A stretch of DNA of 11,987 nucleotides from Planctomycetota bacterium (GCA_021838985.1 JAKCCC010000020.1:1-11987), one strand, 5' to 3'; shown: positions 1 to 6,846, counted from the stretch's first letter. Notes: generated from the sequence alone by a model not told the origin. Translations and numbers: made by a program.

Positions 1-2
1 TG

Positions 3-101
3 GCCAAGGATTACGAACGGCTTCCGCGGACGCTGATGGGGTTGCATTTCGCCGCTTTCGCCTGCCTGATGCTCGCGCGGCTGCTGTTCAATAGTTCATA
101 A
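3..101 (+). CDS. IS5-type transposase, C-terminal end (partial)
   Basis: The frame open from base 3 reads AKDYERLPRTLMGLHFAAFA followed by CLMLARLLFNSS and a TAA stop. This closely resembles the C-terminus of IS5-family DDE transposases, which typically end in an AKDYERLPETLxGLHxxAxxxLML-type helix after the catalytic glutamate. Only 32 codons are visible; the rest lies left of the window, so whether the element is intact cannot be judged. The coding end is followed within about 7 bases by ACGCTCTAG, so the right terminus of the IS probably lies near 107-111. A CTAG there would fit the YTAR target preference of IS5 relatives, but this is inference because the other end is not visible. Confidence 0.72.
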   Translation, partial: AKDYERLPRTLMGLHFAAFACLMLARLLFNSS

Positions 102-111
102 CACGCTCTAG

Positions 112-403
112 GAATTTGGTTGCGTCCCCGCCGCGTTGTGCCCACCCCGCTGATGCCGGCTGCTACGCCGATTTTCACAGCCTGCGGCATACGTACATCA
201 CCCGGCTGGTCAAGAGCAACGCCACGGTGAAGGTCTGCCAAGAGCCGGTACGACATTCAGATCCAAAACTGACCTTTGCCGTCTACTTTCACGTGGGCGT
301 GGCGGACACCAGCGGGGCGCTGGATCACCTGCCCCGCCCGGAGCCGTCGCTCGCGTCGCCCCTCGCCCGCCGGCGAGCCTTGTGGAGTCGCCCTCTTCGG
401 TGA
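112..403 (+). pseudogene. Tyrosine recombinase (phage-type integrase) C-terminal remnant
   Basis: The frame read from about 116 (no real start; a TTG is available) contains ADFHSLRHTYITRLV at roughly residues 18-32, then VRHSDPKLTFAVYFHVGVAD at about 44-63, then SGALDHLP. These are box II of the tyrosine recombinase catalytic domain: the HxLRH motif with its Arg, the RHS histidine, and the Tyr nucleophile in the VYFHV context. The first catalytic Arg and the whole N-terminal core-binding domain are absent (95 codons against about 350-420 in intact relatives), and the tail after LDHLP is not integrase-like. The homology begins just after the likely end of the neighbouring IS, so the IS probably cut the gene. 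The RHSDPKLT..VY.HVG..D...ALD wording resembles recombinases frequent in Planctomycetota. It is almost certainly non-functional. Confidence 0.75.
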
Positions 404-643
404 CAAGTCCAAACCGCCGCAGCGCTCAAGACGGGCACGGATAGCCTGTCGGTTTCGCCGTCCGTTCAACTGGTGCGCGCGCTGACGAAAACGGGCGAGC
501 CTGGCGAAAGGACATACCCCCCAGTATCAGCGCGCTCGGTGCACGAGGGCAGAGTTCCCTATCATTCCATAGCGCCGGATGAAGTCATGGCCACGCGAGG
601 ACCAGGTGCGGAAAGGTCAATAACCATGCAGAACATCTGCAAC
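404..643. other. Gene-free spacer between integrase remnant and tRNA
   Basis: No convincing coding sequence, hairpin or repeat was found here. I looked for a duplicate of the tRNA-Arg 3' end, which would mark an attachment site left by the integrase, and did not see one. The stretch is probably decayed DNA from the former mobile element. Confidence 0.4.
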
Positions 644-717
644 TGCGCCCGGTGGGACTCGAACCCACGCCCTGCGGTTTAGGAAACCGCCGCTCTATCC
701 AACTGAGCTACGAGCGC
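644..717 (-). tRNA. tRNA-Arg (anticodon CCU)
   Basis: The reverse strand folds into a complete 74-nt cloverleaf. The acceptor stem is GCGCTCG paired with CGGGCGC (one T-G wobble) with discriminator A. The D arm is GCTC/GAGC with loop AGTTGGATA. The anticodon arm is GCGGT/ACCGC with loop TTCCTAA, giving anticodon CCT, which reads AGG codons. The T arm is GTGGG/CCCAC with loop TTCGAGT. The CCA end is not encoded. tRNA-Arg genes are common integration sites for tyrosine recombinases, and an integrase remnant lies about 300 bp beyond its 3' end. Confidence 0.96.
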
Positions 718-790
718 CTGCGACAACAACCGTCCCTTATTCGATTGTAATCTCCCGGCTCAAGCGAGGCGAATGGTTCCGTAAGGATTT

Positions 791-1207
791 CGCAGCTCAG
801 GGTGTGGCTGGAATCGGGGGGGGCGTAAGCGGCACGATCCTGTCGCAGCCGCCCGTCGGAATGCGCTACCGTGACACGACGCGTTGCCGCAACAGAAGAG
901 GCCGGCCCGTCGGAGTGCGTGGGGGTGGCAATTTTTCGGGGAGCGGGATTCTCCGGCGATCCCCAACCCCGCCTCCTCGAAACCAGTGTCACGTAGCCGG
1001 CGATGTCCCTAAGTTTAGTCGCCTGCGGCGAGCCGATGCGGGCAAAACTCCTCGCCCCATTTTCCAACCCCAACCCCCGGAAGGTGGTGGGCGGTGCGCC
1101 CTTCCCGCCCCCTCCCCGAAACATTGTCACGCCCGAGTGCGTCCACCGGGGCGGATCTTCGACCTGCTACATGGCCCACAAATTCTGGCCACACCCGCCG
1201 CTTACCA
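791..1207. repeat. Degenerate inverted-repeat element, copy A (GGTGTGGC ends)
   Basis: The left end (CGCAGCTCAGGGTGTGGCTG, then GAATC) is an imperfect inverted match to the right end (CCACAAATTCTGGCCACACC, then CGCCGC). The right end matches 22 of 23 bases with the right end of a second copy at 4181-4203, and the left end resembles 4070-4095. No protein is encoded inside. The 921-1134 MITE-like element is nested within it. This suggests an old non-autonomous mobile element with two copies in the window. No clean target duplication was found, so the outer boundaries are approximate. Confidence 0.45.
913..1142. mobile_element. MITE-like element with 27-bp inverted ends and 8-bp target duplication
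   Basis: Left end 921-947 and the reverse complement of 1108-1134 match at about 23 of 27 positions; the core reads GTG(G/A)CAAT(T/G)TTTCGGGGAG. Both ends are directly flanked by the same octamer, GAGTGCGT, at 913-920 and 1135-1142, in direct orientation, as expected for a target-site duplication. The element is 214 bp and has no credible gene. Terminal inverted repeats plus a precise duplication and no transposase make it a miniature inverted-repeat transposable element. An 8-bp duplication occurs in IS1595, IS66 and IS256 relatives; which one mobilises it cannot be told from here. Confidence 0.62.
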
Positions 1208-1247
1208 GAAAATCAGGCTCGTCAGCGGCAGGGCCTGCGGCGACTCG

Positions 1248-1276
1248 TTGCGGGGCGAGCCGCCCGGCTTTAGGAT
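1248..1276 (+). promoter_or_regulatory. Candidate sigma-70-type promoter for the lipoprotein gene
   Basis: TTGCGG (1248-1253) and TAGGAT (1271-1276) are separated by exactly 17 bases and lie about 28 bases before the lipoprotein start. Each box matches the consensus only partly (3 of 6 and 4 of 6). The TAGGATAAAAGG patch is the only AT-rich stretch nearby, which adds some support. Confidence 0.35.
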
Positions 1277-1303
1277 AAAAGGAAACCGTCTTGGAGAATT
1301 GGC

Positions 1304-2032
1304 ATGGGCAGTAACTTGCGCCGGGGTTTCCGCGCCGGCGGCCGCTTGCACCTCGGAACCGTCGGGACCGTGCTTGGAGGCCTTTCATTGCTGCTATCGG
1401 CGTGCGCGCCGCCGCTGCCCTTTTCCGCGCCGGTCGCGGCGCCCCATAAAGTCGCACTGAAGTGGTCATGGCTGGGGTTTTGGGTTCAGGTCGTTAAAAA
1501 AGGCGCCCCACCGATCTGCGCCGCGGTTTATCCTTTCAGCACGCGGGCCGACCTAGTGGTGCTGTATCTGAATCTCCGCCAGCCGCTGCAAGCCGTATTG
1601 GTGAAAGTGTGGCCAGTGACCGTCGGCGGCGAGCGCCTCATGCAGGGTGAGGTGTTTTCGCCGGATGCGTTCCTGACACCGGCGAATGCGCGAACATTTA
1701 ACGCCGACCTAAGCCGCGGTAAGGTGGCGTACCCAAGCGCGGTCCTTCGACAGCGACTGGCCGAGGCGCGCCGCACCGGCCTGTTGAGCTACTACGTAAT
1801 CGGCCGGATAACACTCCAAGGCGGCCAATTGATCGTTCAGCCCCTGTTGGTTCCGGGGAACCAGCAGGCCGCGAACATTTTACCGGCCGGTGGGTTCGTG
1901 GGCGTCAAGGCGATCCGAACTTTTCTGAAAAGCCCGGCCGCGCGGACGCTGCTGGCCAGCCATCGCTTCACTTTTCAGCGAGCCAGCTTTCGGCAGGTGG
2001 AGGCCCTGGCGAAAATAGGAAGTAAAAAGTAA
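1304..2032 (+). CDS. Putative lipoprotein of unknown function
   Basis: This 242-residue protein starts with a basic segment (RRGFRAGGR), a hydrophobic stretch at about residues 16-33, and a lipobox LLSAC with the lipidated Cys at residue 34. That is a type II (Lsp) signal peptide, so the mature protein should be anchored to a membrane facing the periplasm or exterior. GGAGA about 8 bases before ATG 1304 supports this start. The mature part is mixed alpha/beta, with a hydrophobic strand (DLVVLYLNLRQPLQAVLVKV) near residues 83-102, a motif NADLSRGKVAYPSAVLRQRL near 133-152, and GRITLQGGQLIVQPLLVPGN near 164-183. I do not recognise the family. It stands alone, convergent with trpE. Confidence 0.72.
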   Translation: MGSNLRRGFRAGGRLHLGTVGTVLGGLSLLLSACAPPLPFSAPVAAPHKVALKWSWLGFWVQVVKKGAPPICAAVYPFSTRADLVVLYLNLRQPLQAVLVKVWPVTVGGERLMQGEVFSPDAFLTPANARTFNADLSRGKVAYPSAVLRQRLAEARRTGLLSYYVIGRITLQGGQLIVQPLLVPGNQQAANILPAGGFVGVKAIRTFLKSPAARTLLASHRFTFQRASFRQVEALAKIGSKK

Positions 2033-2132
2033 AGCTGAATGAGGTTTTTGTTTTTCCGCTTCCCCCGCTGGGTGTGGTTTTCCTTTTTCCTTTATTTTTC
2101 TTCCCCAATCCCTGAAAACTATAACCCAAAAC
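2033..2132. other. Convergent intergenic region, pyrimidine-rich on plus strand
   Basis: The space between the lipoprotein stop and the trpE stop is T/C-rich on the plus strand, with repeated TTTTTCC-like runs, and then reads CCCTGAAAACTATAACCC followed by AAAACC. No stable stem-loop terminator is evident. Termination of either gene is not resolved by the sequence. Confidence 0.3.
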
Positions 2133-3803
2133 CTACGCTGGCACGGCTTCCGCCAGGGCGACCGCCTGCAGCAGACCGGCCGCTTTGTTGAGAGTTTCTT
2201 GATATTCGTTCGCGGGCACGGAATCGGCCACCAGGCCGGCGCCGACCTGCAAATCAACACGCCAGGCGGCGCTGGAGGATGGCGGCGCTGCGCCCACCGC
2301 TTCTGCCGGGCCCGCGACCACGCCTGCGTCGCGCGCCTCCGGAAGTCCCGGCCCTGGCGCTGCAGCGCCCCCGGCCGGGTTGGACCGGCACGTAGGCTCG
2401 GTGGGCATGATCACCAGGGTGCGCAGAGCGATACACGTATCCATATTTCCAGAATAATCGATATATCCCACCGCGCCGCCGTAAGGCCCGCGGCGGGTCG
2501 GTTCAAGCTCATCGATGATCTGCATGGCGCGAATCTTCGGCGCCCCGCTGACGGTGCCGACCGGCAGCGTCATGCGCAGCGCGTCCAGGCAGGTTTTCCC
2601 GCGCTCCAGCTGGCCGGTGACATTGGTCGTCAGGTGCATGACGTGACTGTAGCGTTCCACGGTCAGCACGTCACGAAGGCGCACCGTGCCGCGTTGCGCC
2701 ACGCGGCCGACATCGTTGCGGCCCAGATCCACCAGCATCACATGCTCGGCCCGTTCCTTGGCGTCGGCCAACAGCTCCTGTTCCAGACGTTGATCCTCCT
2801 GGGGCGTGGCGCCGCGCCGCCGGGTGCCGGCCAGCGGACGGTTGGTGATCAGGCCGTTTTCCACACGGCACATGATTTCCGGCGAGGAGCCGACCAGCGT
2901 GCAACCCGGGGCGGCCAGATAGAACATGAACGGCGAAGGATTGATCATGCGCAAAGCCCGATAAATGGCGAACGGATGGGCCCGGCTGGTCAGGCTTAAA
3001 CACTGCGAAAGCACCACTTGAAAAATGTCGCCGGCCTGGATGTACTGCTTCGCCTCCCGCACGGCCTGTTCGAAATCGGAGCGCGTAAAGTTGCTTTGCC
3101 AGGCCGGTCGGCGCTGATCCGCGAGATCGACGAGATCCAGCCGCAGCGGAGACGCCGGGGTCAACGCGGCGCGCAGATCCTGCAAACGCTCCAGAGCGGC
3201 GGCGTAGATCCCCGCCTGGTCTGAACCGTCGTGGTGCGCACAGGCGACCAGCAGAATCGTCTTCTGGACGTGATCAAAGATCACCAGCTCGTCGTAGATG
3301 CCAAACAGCAAGTCGGGCAAGTGGCGCGTATCGGGCGGAGGCGCGGCGAGCTTCTCCGGTTCCAGATAACGCACGGTATCGTAGCCCGCGTAGCCGACCG
3401 CGCCGCCGATGAACGCCGGCAAACCCGGCATAGCTATCGCGCGGGGCGGTCCCAGCAGATTCTCCAGTTCGTGCAACGGATCCGGGGAATGCAGGTGGCG
3501 CCGAACCGGCTGACGCCCGCGGCGGTCCTCCACGGTGACCTGATGACCGATGGCCTGGATAAGTGTGCGCGGCGCGGCGCCGAGGAATGAGTAACGCGCG
3601 ATGCGTTCACCGCCGACCACGGACTCCAGCAGAAACGAATATTCAGACCGTGCCGCCAGACGCTCGTACGCGGTCACCGGGGTCAGGCAATCCCCCGCGA
3701 TGGTGACATAAACGGGAATGATCGCCCCCGGCCGGGCCAGGCGGGAAAACTCTTCTGCACCCGGCTTGGCCATGGCTCTGATTGCGGCACTCTCCACGCC
3801 CAT
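2133..3803 (-). CDS. trpE: Anthranilate synthase component I
   Basis: TrpE converts chorismate to anthranilate, the first step of tryptophan synthesis, using ammonia from the TrpG glutaminase. The N-terminal domain (about residues 15-200) carries LLES at 58-61, the tryptophan feedback site. The chorismate-binding domain follows (about 235-550), with QAGDIFQVVLSQ at 256-267, NRPLAGTRRRG at 321-331, LLADAKERAEHVMLVDLGRND at 344-364, LPVGTVSGAPKIRA at 413-426, and GAGLVADSVPANEYQET at 521-537. ATG 3803 follows AGAGGA by 6 bases; the in-frame ATG at codon 11 has no such site. Oddly, about 45 extra residues (466-513), rich in Ala, Gly and Pro, separate RTLVIMP from WRVDLQVGAG, where relatives have only a short turn. 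The frame is kept, so the enzyme is probably functional. No trpG or other trp gene is nearby. Confidence 0.95.
   Translation of the reverse strand: MGVESAAIRAMAKPGAEEFSRLARPGAIIPVYVTIAGDCLTPVTAYERLAARSEYSFLLESVVGGERIARYSFLGAAPRTLIQAIGHQVTVEDRRGRQPVRRHLHSPDPLHELENLLGPPRAIAMPGLPAFIGGAVGYAGYDTVRYLEPEKLAAPPPDTRHLPDLLFGIYDELVIFDHVQKTILLVACAHHDGSDQAGIYAAALERLQDLRAALTPASPLRLDLVDLADQRRPAWQSNFTRSDFEQAVREAKQYIQAGDIFQVVLSQCLSLTSRAHPFAIYRALRMINPSPFMFYLAAPGCTLVGSSPEIMCRVENGLITNRPLAGTRRRGATPQEDQRLEQELLADAKERAEHVMLVDLGRNDVGRVAQRGTVRLRDVLTVERYSHVMHLTTNVTGQLERGKTCLDALRMTLPVGTVSGAPKIRAMQIIDELEPTRRGPYGGAVGYIDYSGNMDTCIALRTLVIMPTEPTCRSNPAGGAAAPGPGLPEARDAGVVAGPAEAVGAAPPSSSAAWRVDLQVGAGLVADSVPANEYQETLNKAAGLLQAVALAEAVPA
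2347..2379. repeat. Nested palindrome inside the trpE insertion
   Basis: CCCGGCC (2347-2353) pairs with GGCCGGG (2373-2379), and between them lies the perfect 14-base palindrome GGCGCTGCAGCGCC (2356-2369). Together they could form a strong two-part hairpin of 7 plus 7 base pairs in DNA or mRNA. It sits within the stretch encoding the extra residues of TrpE (2265-2408), as expected for a palindromic unit that inserted in frame into a surface loop. Confidence 0.55.
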
Positions 3804-4292
3804 GCGAAGTCCTCTTCAAGCGGAATCGTAAAGCCACGGCCTGGCCTGGCCGCGGCGGCGAACCAGCTAATACCGCAGCACAAGATCGCCCTCGGTGCAG
3901 GCCACGAGCTAGAGAATTGGCGGCTTCTTGGTCGTTTGGGACGCCCCCGCCATCCTGAAAACGGCAATTTTCTGCGACCTTGCGCTGTAGTGCAAAAGCC
4001 GCGGCCATTTTGCGCTGGTACTTAGATTACACCACTTTCGCCAAATTTAAAATAAAGAACCCCCGAAGTCGCAGCCCCAGGTGTGGCCGGATTTATTGGC
4101 CAATGCCGGTCATCAGTGATAGTGCCAAATTCCCAACCGTCTTAGTGGCGGCATTTATGCCGTCCGTCGGCACGTCCTTGCCACAAAATCTGGCCACACC
4201 CGCGGCGCCCGGGAGGTCATCGACCTGGCCCTGTTCCATGCCTACAATTAGCCATGGAATAACTCAGAGCTGACAGGCTTCGGAAAACCCTG
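3804..4292. other. Divergent intergenic region between trpE and doxX-like gene
   Basis: About 490 bases have no credible gene. The part next to trpE (3804-4000) shows no tryptophan-rich leader peptide with an attenuator and no T-box-like fold that I can recognise. An AT-rich patch at 4021-4065 is the most likely place for a promoter but has no well-spaced -35/-10 pair. The right-hand part (4071-4208) holds the second copy of the GGTGTGGC-ended repeat. Confidence 0.4.
4071..4208. repeat. Inverted-repeat element, copy B (GGTGTGGCC ends)
   Basis: The left arm beginning GGTGTGGCCGGATTTATTGG at 4080 is an imperfect inverted match (about 20 of 25) to the right arm CCACAAAATCTGGCCACACC ending at 4200. 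The right arm is nearly identical to 1178-1200 in copy A. The core of about 121 bp has no gene. It contains a second small inverted repeat, GCCGTCCGTCGGC near 4159-4171. It is probably a short non-autonomous element or dispersed intergenic repeat; no target duplication was seen. Confidence 0.45.
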
Positions 4293-4742
4293 ATGACTTC
4301 AACCGGCGCGAAGACCACTCGGGTGCAGGACAGCGCGTTGCTGCTGATCCGTCTCGCAGTCGCCGCCATCTTCCTTTACCACGGCTCGCAGAAACTGTTC
4401 GGCCTCTTTGGAGGGCCTGGTCTGGCGGGCGTGGCCACGATCTTCTCCCATATGGGCTTGCCCTATCCGTACATCAGCGCGGTGCTAAGCGGGTGCGCTG
4501 AATTTTTCGGCGGGCTGATATTCCTTTTAGGATCGGGTTTGCGGATCAGCGCGGTGCCGCTGGGCTTTAATATGCTGGTGGCAACCGTGGTCTCGGCGCA
4601 CCATGGCGGGTTCAGCGTCGTGACCGGCGGCTGCGAATACCCGCTGAGTCTTCTGGTGGTCATTGTAGCCATGGGCTTGCTCGGTCCCGGGGGCTTCACC
4701 CTCGGCGCCCTGCAGCGCTGCCCACCGAACCGGGCCGGATGA
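4293..4742 (+). CDS. DoxX-family integral membrane protein
   Basis: The 149-residue protein has four predicted transmembrane helices at about residues 14-32, 58-80, 84-102 and 115-133. It carries the DoxX family signature after helix 1, IFLYHGSQKLFGLFGGPGL (26-44), followed by the amphipathic AGVATIFSHMGLPYPY and the helix-2 SGCAEFFGGL motif. Family members sit in the inner membrane; some are linked to quinone-dependent redox or thiol-stress systems, but most, including this one, have no assigned substrate. GGAAAA a few bases before ATG 4293 is a weak ribosome site. The gene stands alone between two minus-strand genes, so context does not narrow the role. Confidence 0.85.
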   Translation: MTSTGAKTTRVQDSALLLIRLAVAAIFLYHGSQKLFGLFGGPGLAGVATIFSHMGLPYPYISAVLSGCAEFFGGLIFLLGSGLRISAVPLGFNMLVATVVSAHHGGFSVVTGGCEYPLSLLVVIVAMGLLGPGGFTLGALQRCPPNRAG

Positions 4743-4821
4743 TTTCCCCGCTTGGCGTTGAGCTTTTGGGAATGTTTCACGCCCCCTGAAAACCGAAAAC
4801 TTCCAACGGAAAACTGCCTGT
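4743..4821. other. Convergent intergenic region, doxX-like / thyA
   Basis: This short spacer contains CCTGAAAACCGAAAACTTCC followed by AACGGAAAACTG, a direct AAAAC-type microrepeat on the plus strand. No stem-loop terminator is evident. Confidence 0.3.
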
Positions 4822-5685
4822 TCAGACCGCCACCTTGAACGTGATCGCGGGATGGGGATCATAGTCCTGCAGCGAAAAATCTTCAAAAGTAAGTTGCGCG
4901 AACGGTTTACGGGCGATCTTGAGCCGCGGCAGGCGGCGGGGAGCACGGGCGAGTTGTTCCCGCAAACCGGCCACATGGTCAAAGGCGGCGGTGGGTGAAC
5001 CGGCGGCGGCGACGTAAATATGCGCATCGACAATGCTGTGGGCGAACCAGCCCAGCTCCAGCTGGCATTCCTGCGCGATCATTTGGGTTAAGGTGGCGTA
5101 ACAGGCTAAATTGAAGGGTATCCCCAGCGCTACGTCGCCGGAGCGCTGCGATAAATGGCAATTCAGTTTCCCGCCGAGCACTTGAAACACAAAGCTGTAA
5201 TGGCACGGCGGCAGTTTGCTGCGCTGGGCGTTGCCCGGCTCCCATGCGCTGACCACCAGGCGGCGGCTGGCCGGGTTGCGTTTGATTTCCTCAATCACAT
5301 AAGCGATCTGATCGATTTCCTCCACCGGAGCGGTGACTTGCCCGGTTTCCACCAGAGGGGCGTGGCTGGGCTGCACGGGATGGGGAAAACGCCGCCAATA
5401 GCGGCCATAGGCGGTTTCCAGTTCACCGCGCTCATCCGCCCAGGCGTCCCAGATTTTCGTGTAGCGGCGCAGATGGCGAATATGTTCTTCCCCGGACAAA
5501 TACCAGAGCAATTCGCGCAAAACCGCGGCGTAATTGACTTTTTTGGTGGTCAGCAGCGGAAAGCCCGCCGCCAGATCCACCCGGTAAAACGCCCCAAAAT
5601 ACGACAGCGTATCCACCCCCGTGCGGCTGGGTTTGCGCACGCCGTGATCCAAAACCAACCTGACCAGATCCAAGTATTCTTTCAT
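4822..5685 (-). CDS. thyA: Thymidylate synthase
   Basis: ThyA methylates dUMP to dTMP with methylenetetrahydrofolate, in the cytoplasm. The 287-residue protein has Arg21 (SRTGV), the Arg pair 141-142 (SRRLVVSAW), the nucleophile Cys161 in LPPCHYSFVFQ, the phosphate-binding QRSGD at 180-184, Asn192 in GIPFNLACY, and the His222/Tyr224 pair in DAHIYV. All expected catalytic positions are present, and the C-terminal Val needed for closure is there (KVAV). I chose ATG 5685 because MKEYLDLVRLVLDHG is the usual N-terminus and GGAA lies upstream; the frame continues 57 codons further upstream with unrelated sequence. Folate partner folA is not adjacent, so it is not in the common thyA-folA operon. 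Confidence 0.96.
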   Translation of the reverse strand: MKEYLDLVRLVLDHGVRKPSRTGVDTLSYFGAFYRVDLAAGFPLLTTKKVNYAAVLRELLWYLSGEEHIRHLRRYTKIWDAWADERGELETAYGRYWRRFPHPVQPSHAPLVETGQVTAPVEEIDQIAYVIEEIKRNPASRRLVVSAWEPGNAQRSKLPPCHYSFVFQVLGGKLNCHLSQRSGDVALGIPFNLACYATLTQMIAQECQLELGWFAHSIVDAHIYVAAAGSPTAAFDHVAGLREQLARAPRRLPRLKIARKPFAQLTFEDFSLQDYDPHPAITFKVAV

Positions 5686-5718
5686 GGGTGCGAGTTCCTT
5701 GCCCGGCGTTTCGAGCAT

Positions 5719-5747
5719 ACCATCTTCGGACAACCCGGTGGTGTCAA
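5719..5747 (-). promoter_or_regulatory. Candidate promoter for thyA
   Basis: On the minus strand a perfect TTGACA (5742-5747) is followed after 17 bases by GATGGT (5719-5724), about 35 bases before the thyA start. The -35 box is ideal but the -10 box is poor. The better TATGCT at 5714-5719 is 22 bases away, too far for a standard sigma-70 promoter. Confidence 0.35.
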
Positions 5748-5924
5748 CTCTCCGCGGCGTAAGGCACCCTGCGCGGGTAAACGCGTCGGCGTTCCAAAAC
5801 GCGCGGACTACCGGGATAACGCCAGTACATAAACAAGGCGCTTCTACCGATGCCACCAGCTCCCCCGGCGGTTTGAGGATTCCTGGTACCTTGGCGCATC
5901 AAACCATCGTGCTGAAGCATCTAT

Positions 5925-6749
5925 CTACAGCAGTCTCGTCAAGTGCCGAAGGCTGGCCTCGGCCTGCGGCACGGTTCCACATTCCACGCTTAAAACGAGG
6001 TCGCGCTGGCTGGCGCGGCAGATGGCGATGACACGCTTCCAGTCGATAACTCCCGCGCCGCAGGCGCAGCCGACGGGCGTGCCGGTTACTTTGCCTCGCT
6101 CGGAGCCAGATTGGGACACGGAAATATCCTTGGCGTGCACGTGCACCAACCGATCCCGCACGCGCTGAAGCCAGGCATAAGGATCCTGGCCGCACAGGTA
6201 GCTGTTGCCGGTATCGAAATTAATGCCGATCGCCGGTGATTTGACCAGGGCCTGGATACGGTCCAATCCATCCGGCTGTTTGGAATACTGCTGGTGCGGC
6301 TCCAGGCCTATCCAAATGCCCCGGCTCTCGGCCAGCATGGCGGCTTCGTGCAGCGTATATTTCATCAGCACAAAATCTTCGGTTTCGCTGGTCCAGGCCT
6401 GCTTGGGCCCCTCGTCGGTGTTGACCACCGGAGCCCCGCATTCGGCGGCGAACCGCACCGCCTGCTTGAGATATTCCACTCCGATTTCCGGCTTCACCAG
6501 CGGCGTATGCGCGGAAAGGCCTGAAAGTTTCACGCCGGCTTTCGCGCAGGCCCGTTTGATGCGGTATGGATCATCCAGCATCGAAACGCTGTGGAAGTAG
6601 CCCGCTTCGCTGAGCAGTTCGCGGCCCCAATGCACCATCGGCTCGACGTATTCGTAACCGAGCGCCGCGGCCTTTTCGACACCCCATTCAAATGGTTTAT
6701 CGTCGTGGCGGACGAATTCCAGGTTGATGCCAATGCCGACTTTTGCCAT
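5925..6749 (-). CDS. Sugar phosphate isomerase/epimerase-like TIM barrel (AP endonuclease 2 superfamily)
   Basis: The 274-residue protein has the length and layout of the xylose-isomerase-like TIM barrel family. Likely divalent-metal ligands are Glu150 in IGLEPHQQ, Asp179 in INFDTGNS, His205 in HVHAKDI, and Glu256 in LSVECG. The strand-end motifs GYEYVEPMVHWG (31-42) and GLSAHTPL (77-84) also fit. Family members isomerise, epimerise or dehydrate sugars and polyols such as inosose or keto-sugars; the substrate here is unknown. AAAGGAG 7 bases before ATG 6749 fixes the start. It is the last gene of the ThuA / Gfo-Idh / isomerase operon, 97 bases after the oxidoreductase, which points to action on the oxidised product of that enzyme. 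Confidence 0.88.
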   Translation of the reverse strand: MAKVGIGINLEFVRHDDKPFEWGVEKAAALGYEYVEPMVHWGRELLSEAGYFHSVSMLDDPYRIKRACAKAGVKLSGLSAHTPLVKPEIGVEYLKQAVRFAAECGAPVVNTDEGPKQAWTSETEDFVLMKYTLHEAAMLAESRGIWIGLEPHQQYSKQPDGLDRIQALVKSPAIGINFDTGNSYLCGQDPYAWLQRVRDRLVHVHAKDISVSQSGSERGKVTGTPVGCACGAGVIDWKRVIAICRASQRDLVLSVECGTVPQAEASLRHLTRLL

Positions 6750-6846
6750 GATAAAGCTCCTTTCGCGATGCAGGGGTTGGTTTCCTGGTTCAGGATTTAC
6801 GATTTCTGGTTTTGGGTTTCTGGTTGCTGGTCAGGTGGCCGCCACC
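6750..6846. other. Intra-operon spacer with TTTCTGGTT microrepeats
   Basis: Between the oxidoreductase stop and the isomerase ribosome site the plus strand repeats TTTCTGGTT or close variants three to four times (6779-6832). On the coding strand this reads CCAGAAACCCAAAACCAGAA and similar. No hairpin is clear. It resembles A/C-rich patches after the stop codons of the lipoprotein and DoxX genes. Confidence 0.35.

Noticed and set aside
804..1460. 218-codon open frame on the plus strand
   Set aside because: It runs across the nested repeat elements and into the lipoprotein gene in another frame. It is Pro/Arg-rich, with no ribosome site or motif.
2199..2999. 266-codon open frame on the plus strand
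   Set aside because: It is antisense to trpE, whose protein is conserved throughout. The translation is Arg/His/Gly-rich with no domain, typical of a shadow frame in GC-rich DNA.
3643..4008. Possible leader peptide or extra gene upstream of trpE
   Set aside because: It overlaps the trpE start in another frame, contains no run of Trp codons, and no attenuator-like alternative hairpins were seen.
3980..4273. 97-codon open frame before the DoxX gene
   Set aside because: It passes straight through the inverted-repeat element and has no recognisable motif or ribosome site.
5686..5856. N-terminal extension of ThyA
   Set aside because: The 57 extra codons have no similarity to thymidylate synthases, and the Met at 5685 gives the canonical N-terminus with an upstream ribosome site.
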